Source: Micropterix aruncella
Lineage: Eukaryota; Arthropoda; Insecta; Lepidoptera; Micropterigidae
Direction: 5' to 3'
DNA length: 64,000 bases
NCBI GenBank assembly: GCA_944548615.1
Contig: OX155952.1
Span: forward strand, 30,033,458-30,097,457
This document shows positions 10,710 through 23,243 of this stretch, piece by piece. Made by a program: the position numbers and the translations under genes. The notes beneath the pieces are model-generated. The model was not told the origin of the DNA. It ran no database searches and worked only from the letters and a program-made list of their open reading frames with translations. Every line of letters starts with the position of its first letter. Position 1 is the stretch's first letter.

Positions 10710-12720
10710 TGTCAAGCAACTACGATAGTCTTCAATTAAATTAGGCGGTCGGTACAATCTTGTTGGATCAAACCTTGATTAAATCAGCGGAGATCGTATC
10801 AGTTCTCTATCAGTTATATCCATTTTTATTTCCTAAATCATGTTTTTTTTTAATATTTAATAATAAAAAAAGGGGTTTTCGATTTCAGCTGTTTTCGTCA
10901 GTCCTCAGTTAAAGTGGGTAAATTCTGAGGAGAACGGTATGCAGACAGACAAAGAGAGCTGTTGGAATGTGTTCCCGAGGCGGGCACATACGACTGCGTC
11001 TTTTTTGACGTCGCATTGGCGTCATTCCCTTACCTGCGCATTTCGACTGTTTACGCAGGCATGACGTCAATATGATTGCTGCCTTTTCGTGTATGTCAAG
11101 CTGCCTCGAGAATACGTCACATTTTTCGGCCCAGCCGTCGACTGATATGTATTTACAGAAAACTTGCGTCTGTACCTGTCTTCTTACTATGCATTACAAG
11201 GTCAAAGCACTTTATTGCAAAAGAGTCGATCATGATTCTATGTTTTGGAAACTTTTTACAAAGTTTGCAAATGTAATAGGCATAATTTTAAATATTTTTT
11301 AATTACTTACCATTAATAAATAACACAATGTACAAACGTAATGATTATATTGTGTATTAGACTTACTCCGAAGTAATTTAGTGCGAAACGCAACGTGCAG
11401 ATGGCACTCATCGTTCCTAAAATCGATTATTATGTTCAATATGGTAACTTTCGCTGTATAATATTATGGAGGCGAACTGTAGATGGCGCTCTAAATACGC
11501 CTATACGGTATAAAATAATCAAATCTTATTATTTACATAAGGATGTCAATTTTTTATTTGGTGTACAGGTATCAATACGTAATAATTACAAACATTAATG
11601 TTCAGATAGACTTATTAGTCTATCTAGATAGAATGCCATCTATTGATGGCATTTTATCCTATATAAAAAAATGCGATAGATGGCACTAATAATTGAATGC
11701 TATTATTATTTTTGCTAGTTAAATTAATGAGTTTTTATAATCAATCAGTCCTTTATAAAAACCATTCATTATCAACGTTATTATTGATGGCCAAATAAAT
11801 TGCTATTACTTTCGCCGTCATTGCTACCTGCATTTACGTGAATACTACCACCAAAAAGCTGAGCAATCTAATCCCATATATAATCAGTAATTAGTAATAA
11901 GTAAGCTTAACATATATTATTTCCAATCTTTAAATAAAAATATTTAAATGTTAAAACGTGTCTACTCTTTTGCAAACACTTAAACGAAGATTTTAATTTA
12001 TTTTTTATTTATTTATTTATTAATTTAGGTACCTACAAACATAAATAACACAACTATCCAGAGTCTTCAACGGAGCATCTTACATGCCCGTTGCATGAAT
12101 GATCACGGGGAAATTACTCTGCAGATTAATCGTAGGACAGTTTTTGGAAAAAAAAATATAAAAAAGGCCTCGATATTTAAATTCCTAGAAATGTTGCAAC
12201 TCCTGCCAAATTGTAGCGACTGAACGCTATCTCGGACGATTGGAAACAGATCGTTGAGCAGAACGTCATTATTGAAACGGAATGACAGAGTTCATTTAGG
12301 TAATTACGTTATCTAATCAATTGTGTACGTCTACTATCTGTTCGTTTTTCTTATTAACCATTTATTAGTCGGATAAGCTTTCTACGTCAATTGTCCGGTA
12401 ACGGACAGTAATATAATTATCGAGCACGTCCTTTGAATGTCGAAAACAAAATTAGGTATTCATGGAATGGTCATCTATGACATTGAACGCAGGCATAACA
12501 AGTATTCCTATATTTCGTATGCTACACAATATGAGAAATATTTGTAAAACTTTCTCTGGACTGAAGACATTGATGTTTTTTGGTTGTTCTGATTGAATTT
12601 TCAACTGGCGATGCTAGAGCAGCTCTTAGAGTTTTAGCAAGGGCGTAAAATGTATGTGTATCAAATAAAACAAATTATATTTATGACTGCTGAACATTTG
12701 TTTAACCGCCCTACCCATAC
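10710..12720. other. Intergenic with short hairpins
   Basis: Two small hairpins sit side by side at 11604-11625 (AGATAGAC...GTCTATCT) and 11632-11653 (AATGCCATC...GATGGCATT). A TTTATTTATTTATTAATTTA tract at about 12001-12026 may be the tail of a minus-strand retrotransposon end. A TGACGTCA octamer lies at about 11062. No coding feature was recognised. Confidence 0.4.
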
Positions 12721-12783
12721 GAACGTACGTGATACGTCCGCTATATTATTGACAGAACGCAAAAAACCGTATCACGTACGTTC
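12721..12783. repeat. Perfect 16-bp inverted repeat
   Basis: GAACGTACGTGATACG at 12721-12736 is exactly reverse-complementary to CGTATCACGTACGTTC at 12768-12783, separated by 31 bases. Each arm itself contains the palindrome ACGTACGT or its neighbour. It may be the end of a small foldback element or a structured site. Confidence 0.7.
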
Positions 12784-12992
12784 AATTAAAAAAAAAACTG
12801 TTTTGAGATTGATTTGTATGATATGAGGAAGGAATTGGTAAAAAAACATAATTCTAGTGCCTCTTTATATTTAGCAGCTAATTTGCAGAATGTATCGAGA
12901 TTCGGTTAATTGATATATTACATACATTCAATACAAAATATATCAGAAAATGAGATATATAATGAAAAAAACCCAAATGCTTTTTTACTTAC

Positions 12993-13320
12993 CTTTTGAT
13001 AAACAACCCAAAGGTTAACTACGTTTATGATGCCTTTTAAAACACTGGCGCATTTATCAGTTATTGCACTGCATATTCGTGTGCTGTTACCTCGCCAGTC
13101 TAGCGTTTGAAAACCTGCTTCCGGTCGAACGCCCGCCTGTCGCAACGGCACACAATCCCGCCTTGTTCGTTTCCGCCACCAAATTACCATACGTTCCAGC
13201 AATTTTCGACCATTAATACCGGCACCAAAATCTAATTTTCCTTTTAATAATGGTCCATGACTAGATAGCTCCGTTAATTCCCTGCGCCACGTACGGTGCA
13301 AGTAAAGCCGGCTACACGCG
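12993..13320 (-). CDS. Candidate host exon with a consensus splice donor
   Basis: A minus-strand frame that is much less AT-rich than its flanks reads GPLLKGKLDFGAGINGRKLL, CVPLRQAGVRPEAGFQTLDW, ICSAITDKCASVLKGIINVV. It is followed immediately by GTAAGT (12992-12987), a consensus donor, after which the frame turns into low-complexity sequence. No in-frame ATG is seen before the MVIWW position, and a TGA lies just upstream, so the 5' boundary is unclear and this could be a 5' untranslated or alternative first exon. No domain was recognised. The exon call is inference from composition plus the donor. Confidence 0.3.
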
Positions 13321-13554
13321 AACAATCACACTTTATACATTTACTGGGATTAAAAATCTAGAATTTTATTCTATGTTTAAAAACATTTCCATAAAATAAA
13401 ACATTACAGAAATCAATATGTATTAATGGATAACTAACCAAACGAATTATAAATAAAGCATATATATATAGTATATACTTCCAAGAATTTTAATGTATAT
13501 TTGCTATCGGTTAGCAACAAGTAAATATATTAAAAGGAAATTAAAAAACACGAC

Positions 13555-13925
13555 TATTAAAGCTATTGTATTTATAATTATCTTTATTACGGTTTTGTTG
13601 TAAAATTTGTGCGGTTTATGTATTTATCCATATAGATAGATGTATATTTACGGAATGTACTCAATCAGACCTTTCATTTTACAAACACGATATATGCATG
13701 TTAATTTGTTGACATTTGGACCTTTAGACAACTACTTGCTTGATATTTAGACAGTTTAGATACCCTGTGACAATCAGGATGACATAAAGATTCTAACAAT
13801 ACCACACACTTCTAAATGGGTTTAAGCGTTTAGAAGTTATAATGGTGTAACGAAACGGAAAACATACATAGATGAACCCTGAACATATTACACTAGTTTT
13901 TGTTAGGCAGTTGTGTAAAAAGATA
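13555..13925 (+). repeat. 370-bp repeat H, copy 1
   Basis: It aligns along its whole length with 30385-30760 in the same orientation. Shared stretches include GGTTTATGTATTTATCCA, TTAGACAACTA...ACTTGATATTT, GCGTTTAGAAGTT, GAAACGGAAAACATACAT and GGCAGT.GTGTAAAAAG. Identity by eye is roughly 80-85 percent. It has no coding frame and no tRNA-like boxes; the family is unassigned. Confidence 0.75.
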
Positions 13926-14489
13926 AACAAACGAACGAAATGTACACACGTCATTAACACAGTGCAAACATCAGCCAGCAGAAAGCTGTCATACACACCC
14001 ACACTCACACGTACCCCACGGTCTAAGGGCGGTCAAATGCGTAATAGTCATCCCATTACACAATTACAACGATGCACAAATGACATTAAATGTTTAAAAA
14101 CGAAACCAAGTAAGGATTTGTTTTGCAGCTACCTGCTGTTTCTTATTTATTATGACATTTTATCTATTTCGCGGGCTGATATTTAAATAGTATTAATGAA
14201 TACTAATGGTTTCAAAATATGATATTCGATATTTTAGGATTTTTTAAAGAAGTTACATTTTTAAAACTTGGCACGCATGCCTGTAACACGCGCAGCGCTT
14301 TCGTTGCAATGATGCCAATCATTATATTTTAATATTTTTAATTACATACACATTTTAGACGTTTTTTGAAAATTAGCAAAGCCTCTGCGGCTTATTTAAA
14401 TAGATGGAGAGGTATCGCGTATTGTCGCCGCATAAACTAATGTTCTTCTTTCTCGCATTAGCGGGAAAGAAATTAAACGATCTCGGACG
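13926..14489. other. Intergenic, no recognised feature
   Basis: AT-rich sequence. The frame at 13872-14186 overlaps repeat H and is not regarded as coding. Confidence 0.4.
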
Positions 14490-14665
14490 GAATTGCATTT
14501 TCAATTATGTCGATCGAATGCAATAACAAGACACACACTTACACACATGTTACACGCAACATACATATAAACACGTCATAGTAGGCTTGGTTGTAAGAAA
14601 TTGTCATATGACAATAAACCCGCCCATTGTGAAAATTCGGAATATAGGGTAGAAACACTATCTTT
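14490..14665 (+). repeat. SINE S, 5'-truncated copy 1
   Basis: It contains the body and tail of the SINE seen complete at 36875-37140: GCAATAACAAGACACACACT, an ACACAT/ACACGC-rich stretch, then GGTTGTAAGAAATTGTCATA and CCCGCCCATTGTGAAA. The tRNA-like head is absent. The palindrome ATTGTCATATGACAAT (14600-14615) sits just before AATAAACCCGCCC. Confidence 0.7.
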
Positions 14666-14970
14666 GAAATTGCTTAACGTTATGTTTTTGCAACTCTATG
14701 CATACAAATTTTAGGCACTGTTCAATGTTTGCAAAGCTACTGTACTTTGCTATCTTAGCTAGATACTTTTATTTTAGGAGATGAGCAAGAGACGCACATC
14801 GACATCGCAATGAAATAAGAATATATTTTTTTCTCCTCTCTCGCATATACGAGAATGAAAAGACAATATAATTTAAAAATACGGAAATATAAGTCTTAAA
14901 GTAGTTGATTTCGAATATACATACTAGTGAGTTATATATGAAAATCGCTTACTTGTGACACACCAATTCT

Positions 14971-15003
14971 TCTGGTATAATTTATGGTATAAATTATACC
15001 AGA
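14971..15003. repeat. Short perfect hairpin
   Basis: TCTGGTATAATTTAT and ATAAATTATACCAGA are exact reverse complements with a three-base loop. A second overlapping inverted match, TACCATAAATTATAC, follows. It could fold as DNA or RNA; no function is implied by sequence alone. Confidence 0.6.
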
Positions 15004-16082
15004 TACCATAAATTATACAAAATCTGATATAATTCTTCGATCCATGTATGTGAAATCTAGTTTTGTGTGCCGAAACCCTGTTTCTCGTTACTATTTGGGA
15101 TTGCTATAGAGGCTGCTTTAGCTGTGATAAAGAAGGAGTTTTTATTGATGAATAGGTACTTTAAACAATTGATTTTTAATAGATTTAATACACGTTACAA
15201 AATGATTATTTTTTAACACAACCAAATTAATGTTATTTATTATTAATCAAAGCGGTGTCCACAGCGTTTCGTTTATTTTATTAAATATTGTTTTGTACTT
15301 ATTAGTTATTCTCACTTTAATATTTTCTTCTCACTTTCTTATTTCTATCCAGCGTCCAGTTTCAATTGCAGTATATTCATAGACATCAATCAAAGCTATG
15401 ATATTAAAGCGTTCTTTGAGCACCCGCCGCTAGGAGTCACGTTGATCTGCCTAATAGCATGTATTGCACCGACTATCCATGCAAGAGCGTGTGTTTAGTA
15501 CGATAGCCATGTAATTTATAGCCAGTAATGAATCTACGAACCCGTAAATAATCACCGAATTAATGTATTCTTTGGCTGCCGCAGTTTAATTGGAAACGAA
15601 TTGTGTCATTCACAGTGATGTGATCATAATCAAAGGATCTGTAAAAAAATGTTATAAATGTCTGGAAATGCTGTATTTCTTGCATCAGCATCTTTCTATA
15701 TTATCATAGTCTTCGGCGGTTGCAAAGATTTTTATCAGTGGTTACTACTACCATAGTTTAAACACTGACTATTCTAGACTTTACTAACATTTACTTAAAA
15801 AGTATATTTCGCTGAAAATAAAATTACGCCACGCTTTGAAACATAAGTCTATCAGAAAATTAAAGTGCGTAATTATTACGTATCGAAACCTGTATACCAA
15901 ATTAAAAATGTATAAGCTATGATTTAAAATTTTGTTTGTTATTATTTTATACCGTATATACATTATACAGTGCGTATATACGTATATACAGCACCATATA
16001 CAGCGCGCCGCCATACTGTTATTTCACGAAAGTCGCCATATTAAATATGTTAATAGCTTAATCAATTTTAAGAACTTTGACT
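15004..16082. other. Intergenic, no recognised gene
   Basis: A less AT-rich piece at 15410-15560 is unassigned. GTATATACGTATATAC near 15974 is a simple palindrome. The minus frame 15784-16014 is of AT-rich type. Confidence 0.4.
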
Positions 16083-17030
16083 GCTATTTATTTATTTATT
16101 TCATAAGCAAATCAACATATCAGTTTATACCAATCCGTTAATTGGATATGAACATAAATATAAAAAATAATTGAATTCTTACAAGTACATACACAACATG
16201 TTTAAATAAGCTTTAAATACAAATACAGGCATTAAGAATAGAAAAACTTAGAAACATACAGTACATAAAGAGTGAAATCAATTTATCTTATTGTGACATA
16301 AACAAGTAGCGCAATGCCCACACCTTGAAGAGATGAGGGCTCGCTGTAAAAATATCAAGGTCTGACGCTGTCGAACATACCGTATTTATGTGCCGCAAAG
16401 CTCGGGTAAGCAGACTCCATCGACTTAGGTTGGTGCGCGAGGACGGCTCCGCAAATAGATAATGAGTGCGAGCACGATTATAATTGTCCGTAACAAAGAG
16501 ACAAACCTTCGCCTAGCATGCTAGGATTATCAACTCTTCCCCGGATCAGCTTGAAAACGTAGCCCATGGCGATCATTTCTCTACGCAACTTTTAAGAGAG
16601 TTATAGCCCACCATGCCTCGTAAAAAACTAGTAGGGTAAAGTACGGATAATATCCGTATTTTTGATTTTTTTCCAACATAGTTATATAATGATCCTGATG
16701 TGGATTCCATATAACTGCATTCGTTTCCAATCTACTTCTCACAATTGAATTATACAATGTATGCATAACCCGTACATTGTGAAAGTGTACTTTAGGTCAC
16801 GAATAACAAACCCTAGTAGCTTAAAAGAGGACTTGGACAAATCAGCAATGTGCTCCTTGAACGTAAGCTGGGAATCAAAGAGAACTCCTAGATCCTTAAC
16901 CTTCTCAACCCTAGTTAGCACCTTATCAGTGATATAGTAATCATACATCAGAGGGGCGGTCGATCTAGTATATGTCATCACTGAACATTTGGATATATTA
17001 AATGAGTGATTTTTATTCTGGCTCAAGACC
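16083..17030 (-). pseudogene. Jockey-type non-LTR element, 5'-truncated and decayed
   Basis: The minus strand starts inside the palm/thumb region: HSFNISKCSVMTYTRSTAPL, then VEKVKDLGVLFDSQLTFKEH, the usual LGV.FDS.L.F..HI box. A frame change leads to LYNSIVRSRLETNAVIWNPH (LY.SLVRS.LEY...VWNP) at 16766-16640. Further frames carry LSLCYGQL-like and SSPHLF-like fragments of the C-terminus before an AAATAAATAAATAA tail around 16085. The catalytic YADD would lie upstream and is missing. Stops and shifts are frequent; the copy is old. Confidence 0.75.
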
Positions 17031-17692
17031 AGACGGCATCAATATCATAATCATCTACCTATACGTTGCATTTCGTAGTAAAATCCTGGTTGCCAAATTG
17101 TAGTACGACATTGATCAATCTAATACGTTATATAATAATTGATAGAATGAAATATAATGTATACTGCGCGGAATTCAACTTTAAGGGATCTGCTGAATTT
17201 GGTGATCTCACCGAAGCATTCGATACCGTCTCGCAAGCGATTTTTAAATTAATTTATTTGTCTGCCGTAGGACCAATCGCCTGCAAGACTCGGACAATTT
17301 CTATACGAGCCGTTTTACAACGTGCAGTTGCAATTTCGCTCTTGCCGGATGCAACCACTGGTAAAGCGGCAGAGCGGCAGAGCGGCAGAGTTGAACCATT
17401 TTACCCCGACTGCAATGGCGTCCTTATCAAATCGAGTTTCCTTACGAATGCATGGAAATGAGACTGAATAATTGAACAGTTCATCGCACGGCGCAAACAT
17501 CGCCCTCTCAACTCGGGCCTTTTATTCGACTGCAAATTGAAGCCATTTTCCACACGGGCGAGAGTCGATTTCTGTTTAATAATTTCAACCGGGCACGGAG
17601 AGGCGTCGCGTCGGATATTTGTATGATAAAAATGATGATTGGCCCTTGTATACATATACAGTGGGCGCGGGCGCAATCAGCCATGCTACTAG
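17031..17692. other. Unique-looking, less AT-rich sequence
   Basis: Positions 17160-17680 have higher G and C content than the flanks, with no stop-free frame of recognisable protein. An 8-base unit AGCGGCAG is repeated three times at 17365-17388. This could be conserved noncoding DNA or an unrecognised repeat. Confidence 0.35.
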
Positions 17693-18290
17693 TTCACAAG
17701 CCGGGTTCTTAATGGTTCCACGCAGCTTGGGTGCTGTGGCCAAAAATGTATGCCATCTGGCTTGCCCAACTCACGGGTTAACTCCTATATAATAGCCTCC
17801 TCGAAGAGGGGCTTACCCTGTCAGGGCCGCTGTGAGCTTCTGCCACGGTTGTAATCCTGCAGTCGGAAGCGGTTGAGATCAGAAGATCGCTGATTCGGGG
17901 AAATACCTCGGGGGGAACTGAGCAGTTGGTGCAATATTCGGTTTGCTAGGTGTTGAATGCCCAGCTGGCAAATAGCCAGAGGGGTCCGAAGACGTGTGTT
18001 TCCTATGACACCGGAGGGTAGTTGTAGACCTTGAATCGATCGGCCACCCGATCCCGAGTGGCCATGGCGGGCAAAGAGCGTCGCGGTCCGCAAAATGTTA
18101 AAACTGAATAACCGCTTACGTCAGGTAGAGGCAGCGCAAGCGACCTCGAAACCGCGAACAGACCATAGGACGCAGAAATCCGGCCAAATCTGGTAGTAAG
18201 GGCGTGAGGTTAGCCCGCTGAGTTCTATAACGTTATAACAGCCTAAGGTGTCGGGTTCGCTCGCTACAGATCCAAAGTCCAGAAGCCGTA
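17693..18290 (-). repeat. GC-rich repeat family K, copy A
   Basis: Read on the minus strand this matches copies B (37853-38228) and C (39735-40425). Shared blocks in order include GCGAACCCG.CACC.TAGGCT, CTACCAG.TTTGGC.GGAT, CGGGATCGGGT, AACCGC.TC.GACTGCAGG and CCCAAGCTGCG.GGAACCATT. It has no intact frame and no terminal repeats in view. The compact, GC-rich organisation suggests part of an autonomous element, perhaps a 5' region, but the class is unknown. Confidence 0.75.
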
Positions 18291-19805
18291 ATTGTGATTA
18301 TAGACGCAAATATATGTATCTAAACGCTTTAATACTGGCCATTGTTGCGCTATTTATACTCAGAAAACTGTATTGAAATATATTGTTCATCGTCTTGAGG
18401 CAGCGTATATATTCTTCGTTGTGTGTGCACTATACATCATCAGAAAAAATAATAAATACAACAAATTGTCAACATTGCAAAGACTTTGAAGCTGGCGGAG
18501 CCTCCGGGTACACACTGTGTAAAAGAAAAGACGACTGCAATTGTGCTATCTTTAACCAAGACTAAATCTGATATGAATTTTGATAATTTAACTTTAGAAC
18601 TTTCGTTACTATAAGTATGTAAATAAACAAAATGCTCCTCATACAAAAAAGTTTGGAAGAGCACGTCTAAAGTTTTTCTTTGGTTATCGCTAGAGTCGAT
18701 TCCTATTAATAATTTCCTACATCGCTTCGACGCCCTTTTGAATTTTCCGGAGCGATTTCGTCTATATATGAATCAGACAGAAGGTTTGAGGAAAAACGGC
18801 ACACTTTACTGTGACATTCGCCTTTTTATTCTACATATCTATTGTACCTATTTTCTTATGTGTCTGGAGTGTAATGTATTATGCGATCTGTTTATATATC
18901 TCGTCGATCTATATGTGAGATCTCGTACGCACCAAGAATTCTAACTTTTTTTATTGGTATTGGTATGCAAAATCACGGTCCGGATCGTTCTGTCGAATCC
19001 CGAGGGCTCAAATTGCTTAGTTTTCTTGTAATTCTCATTGCAATGACATGTCGTAGGCATGAGTGATGATTTTATTCGGTGACGCTTCTTACACGCTTAG
19101 TAGTGATTCATACCAAACAACGTATCACTTTTGACAGTTTTAATCGTTAGTACGGCAAACTATTTTTATTTTATTTTGTCATATTTAGGCAAGTAAAAAA
19201 ATTTGTCGTGAACGAAGTTATTACATTTCATGCCCTGATAAGTTTGGGCGTTGGCATGTGTGGGGTCACGTGCCAGAAGCGAGAAGCACTCAATGCAATA
19301 ATTTAAGGGCGTGTGACGTCACAACACCAAAAACATATCATCTTCCGAATTCATATTTTCTGAAATGATCATATTCGTATTTATTACGGAATAGGAAAAA
19401 AGGCGGAATAATAAAAACGAATGGCATTTTAATGGCAGAAGCAATGTTTTATAGCGTCCGCGCATAAAAATAACTCTCACCTTACCAAAATGCACGATCG
19501 TTAACTAATCAGACGTGCCTCAAATGGATATTCACTAATAAGTCGCTCGCCCCGCACAGTCACGCTATTAACCTGTCATCGTTGTGTTATATTTCATGAC
19601 TTGTGTTATTTTGTGGGCTGATAACGGTTCCGTTTCGTGTTTGCATGAATATACATTTATTATTTTTTTCGCCATTTAGAGAGTGAAACAGTCCATTTGG
19701 AAGTTTTATTAAAAAAACAACTGAAATCGGGTTTACACTTAAAAATAATAGGATTAAATGGATTTTTTCGTTCCTTTATTCTGTTTTTCGAAGGCAATTT
19801 CACCA
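18291..19805. other. Intergenic, no recognised gene
   Basis: AT-rich sequence with short frames lacking motifs. A CACGTG hexamer (about 19268) and a TGACGTCA octamer (about 19315) occur here; such short words are expected by chance at this length. Confidence 0.4.
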
Positions 19806-19866
19806 GTTAAAAAAAATACTTGTCAGCTCCGACGCTTGACTGGAGTGTACTCTTTATCTGCGATTG
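19806..19866. repeat. Short dispersed repeat P, copy 1
   Basis: TCAGCTCCGACGCTTGACTG and GAGTGTACTCT match 56985-57035 (TCAGCTCCGACGCGCGACTG, GAGTGTGATTCTCT) in the same orientation, both preceded by an A-rich run and TTG.TTATC. It is a small repeat fragment. Confidence 0.5.
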
Positions 19867-19924
19867 TCATTAAATATACAATAGGCAAAGGGGGTTAATA
19901 AACGCATCTCTTATAATATAAAAT

Positions 19925-20000
19925 TGCTTACTTGCTTGATTGATTGATTGATTAATTAATTGATTGATTGATCTATCGATCGATCGATCGATCGATTGAT
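19925..20000. repeat. Four-base microsatellite (GATT/GATC type)
   Basis: The sequence changes register from TTGATTGATTGATT through TTAATTAATT to ATCGATCGATCGATCG and back to GATTGATGG. It is a compound simple repeat. Confidence 0.85.
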
Positions 20001-22911
20001 GGAGTATATTATTATGTTGCGAAAAGGTATTTAATTTTGAAATATTCTCCCTAGATGGTGGCAACATTAAGAGGCCGTACACGAAATTTTGCGCATTTCG
20101 TGAATTTACGTAATTTTGCAGACGAGAATTTAAGGTTAAAATACTGTATATCTATAAGTTTTCTTGCACAACATAAAAGATCATTTATACTATTGTCTAA
20201 TGAGTAAGCTACTTTTTGGAAAATTATTATAGAATTTTGATTAATTGACCTTAAACCGGCGACTGTTTGTGAATTTTTGCTGTAAGAGGTTGAGAATATA
20301 ACATATTTACGAATCGTTTTGACATCTAAACGGTATACAAAAATTACAATATATTGCTGTGAAAGTCCTCTATATAATAAGTGAATCACTTTTTACTACT
20401 TTCATATAAAATTGTTGATAAAAAATATATTTAACTTTGTCAATTTTTTTAGAAAATGGGCGAAGAAATGCTTTTGATTTTGGCCTTTCAGACCTCTCGT
20501 TCATAAAATAAAAACAACAGAAATAAACTTTACTTTAATATCAATCCATTTCCTCAAAAAAAAATGTAAAACATTAATTAAAATTAGCAATAAAGTCTTT
20601 TAAAACAATCTAATTCTCGCGTTATGATACTCGCCTATGATACGATTCACGCCTCAAGTCAGCTAGTCCCAGCCGAGCGCTTCCAAAGGGTGGACGTATG
20701 TCTTTGGCTCCGAAAATCCTACCTACCTATAGTTATATTATACCATTGATTATATAGGTATCACGGCCCACATCGATTTCGTACACGGCCTCTTAATTCA
20801 TTTATAAAAACATAATGGTTTTTGTTAGCGCTAGATTTTACTACCCATAAAATTGTCTTACCGGGGCTTTTGTAAGATTCTCCTGAAAGAAAGAAAGAAA
20901 CTCCAACAGATTTCCTAAAACGAAAAAAAAACTTTTAATTTACTTTTTAACTGTATTGTTAAATGAATGATTTGCCTGTATTGTTAAATGAATGAAAGTT
21001 ATGCGAAATGCGTATTTAACACGTCGTAAAAAGCACGCTTAGGTAACTAAATGCTGAATTTTATTTCTGCTTTATTCCTGATACGCTCTTGTTCTCTTTG
21101 CTCCAGTTTCGTGTTTTTTTATTATGCTTTAGAAAAAGCACAGCGCTGCGGAGTACAATTTTAATTATACTGACCGGCGAAAATCTTGTTTTTCTTTGAT
21201 TTTAAATTCTATCTCGGGTTTTGCCATGCGGATTTCTGTCGGATAAAGCTAGCATTCGGTAAAAGTGGAAATACCGAAATAAGCTCGACCGAATTGGCGA
21301 ACGGACACCACTTTGAATTACTGCAAAGTGCACAGAGAAATTGGTCTAATTTTTCCTGGTAATTGATCACGATCTGCCCTGCAAATTGATAATATGACTT
21401 TGTACTCGTATTATTGAAGCGCGTCCAAAACGAGCATGATTTCGCCATACCGTATAATTACGTATTGGAGAGCATGAATCAGAATTTTCATGTATTTGTT
21501 TAATTTACAAAAAATAAGTGGGTTATATCGATCCGTTTTGCTTGAATACGTTTTTCGTGGAGCACAACTTTTTACTCGATGACTTAATTTTTTGTCCGGC
21601 TCACATTTTAGAATACTACACAACGACGCAAGAAACACTTGTGTAACCCATTCCATTGCAGAGTTATTACGGATTCTTTTGTCACGCTGTGTGGTATTCA
21701 AGACCCCTATCCGACCCCCCTTCCCCCTCCCCCACCCCGTTCGATGACACAAACGGGCGATGGTCTATTTTAAGAATATACCCGCTACTACGCGCCGCCA
21801 TCATTTTTACTTTTTGACGTTTTCAAGTCAAAACTAAAAAATGAAGAAGGGTAACCCTGACCAAACGTGTATATTGTTCAGGGCTCCTAACAGTTCAATT
21901 GCCGAATGTGCCGTCAGTGTCAAATGTCCAAAGCGTGGCTGGATGTATATATATTCGTTCGAGAGTGACTTTTTCGAATCGTATTTTCAGCCTTTGGATA
22001 CTGGAATAATCCTATCGTTTTAATTTTGAAATACTTTCTTGCGTACCGGCCGCGGTGGTGCTTTGTTAAAATATGATATCAGATTACGTGAACGTTTAAT
22101 AAATTAATGGTAACACGACGTGACCTCCGCCGGTGTGACGTCATAGGTCATAAACATTCCTGAGCGGGTGCGGTCTAGCCACCGTTTTCTTGCACTATTA
22201 TATCACCTACTATGAATTATGTCTACTTACACATATTGAATGAAGTAACTACTCCTTAGGGCGTTGCGGACCTGCCGACGATTGCTGAAGCGTTAATTCA
22301 GCGTAAAAACCAAACAAAAAATATAATTTTCTGTAACTCTTAAAAACATGAACGTTTCTGAAACACTGAGAACTTTCGACTCCCAGAAGTTAAATACTTC
22401 CTTATAATTCTTAGAAAGAAAACAATAGTATCCTATTGGACGTTTCATATTCTTTAGATATAATGAATTATTTTTGTGAAAACTTGTATATGTATTTCGA
22501 TTTTTTTATTTTGTTCCAATTCGTAATAATAATATGTATTCTAGTTTGGTATAGTTTTGGCTGCCAAACGAATTTTTGACATATTCCATTTTCCGAATCT
22601 TTAAATGCGATTCAACGGTGGCGATCTAAAAAAATAAGAATTACAATTTATAAAAATCCATTAAAATCTTTTATTTTCAATAATTGAATTCCTGAAGTGA
22701 ATAGCAAAAGAAGATTTTTTTAGAAACAAAAGCGTGAACATGCTGTAGGTAACATGTTTTAATTTTCGTCTTTACAGACAAAGCAAAGGGTTTTTTCTTT
22801 CTCGATTTTTACAATCATCTTTAATGATGCATCTTTGATGATGATGAATGGTATATATAATATTGATAACAACACCACCTTGCAGCCGAACGCAATGCTA
22901 CGAGAATCGTC
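20001..22911. other. Intergenic; one short start-like frame
   Basis: No domain is recognised. At 21841-22023 an ATG-initiated 60-codon frame begins MKKGNPDQTCILFRAPNSS, after a pyrimidine-rich stretch (21712-21740) and a CGCGCCGCCATC segment. It could be a first exon but has no donor or family support. A TGACGTCATAGGTCA string lies at about 22137. Confidence 0.35.
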
Positions 22912-23243
22912 AAATCAAATCAAATCAAATCGCATTTATTGTCTTCAAAAAACTTTACATAGTTGTTTAGACATTTTATATAGCCGCTTAATGTTAAAAT
23001 AACTTTAAAATGTATACTAAATATTTCATTAGAGACTCACCACATAATTGAGTTATATTAGATATTTATAACTACAGATAGTCATGAAATTATAATATTA
23101 AAATTAAATGGTCCTGTAAGTAAGAATTATAATTGATTATGGGAGAAAATTAAAAATAATAGTAATAATATAATAATCAATAAAATGGTACAAATGTCAA
23201 GTTAAATAAAAAAAAATCGAGATGGAAATTGTCAGTAATCTAA

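Noticed and set aside
11062..22145. TGACGTCA octamers near 11062, 19315 and 22137 as regulatory sites
   Set aside because: Three eight-base palindromes in tens of kilobases are close to what chance can give, and no gene lies nearby.
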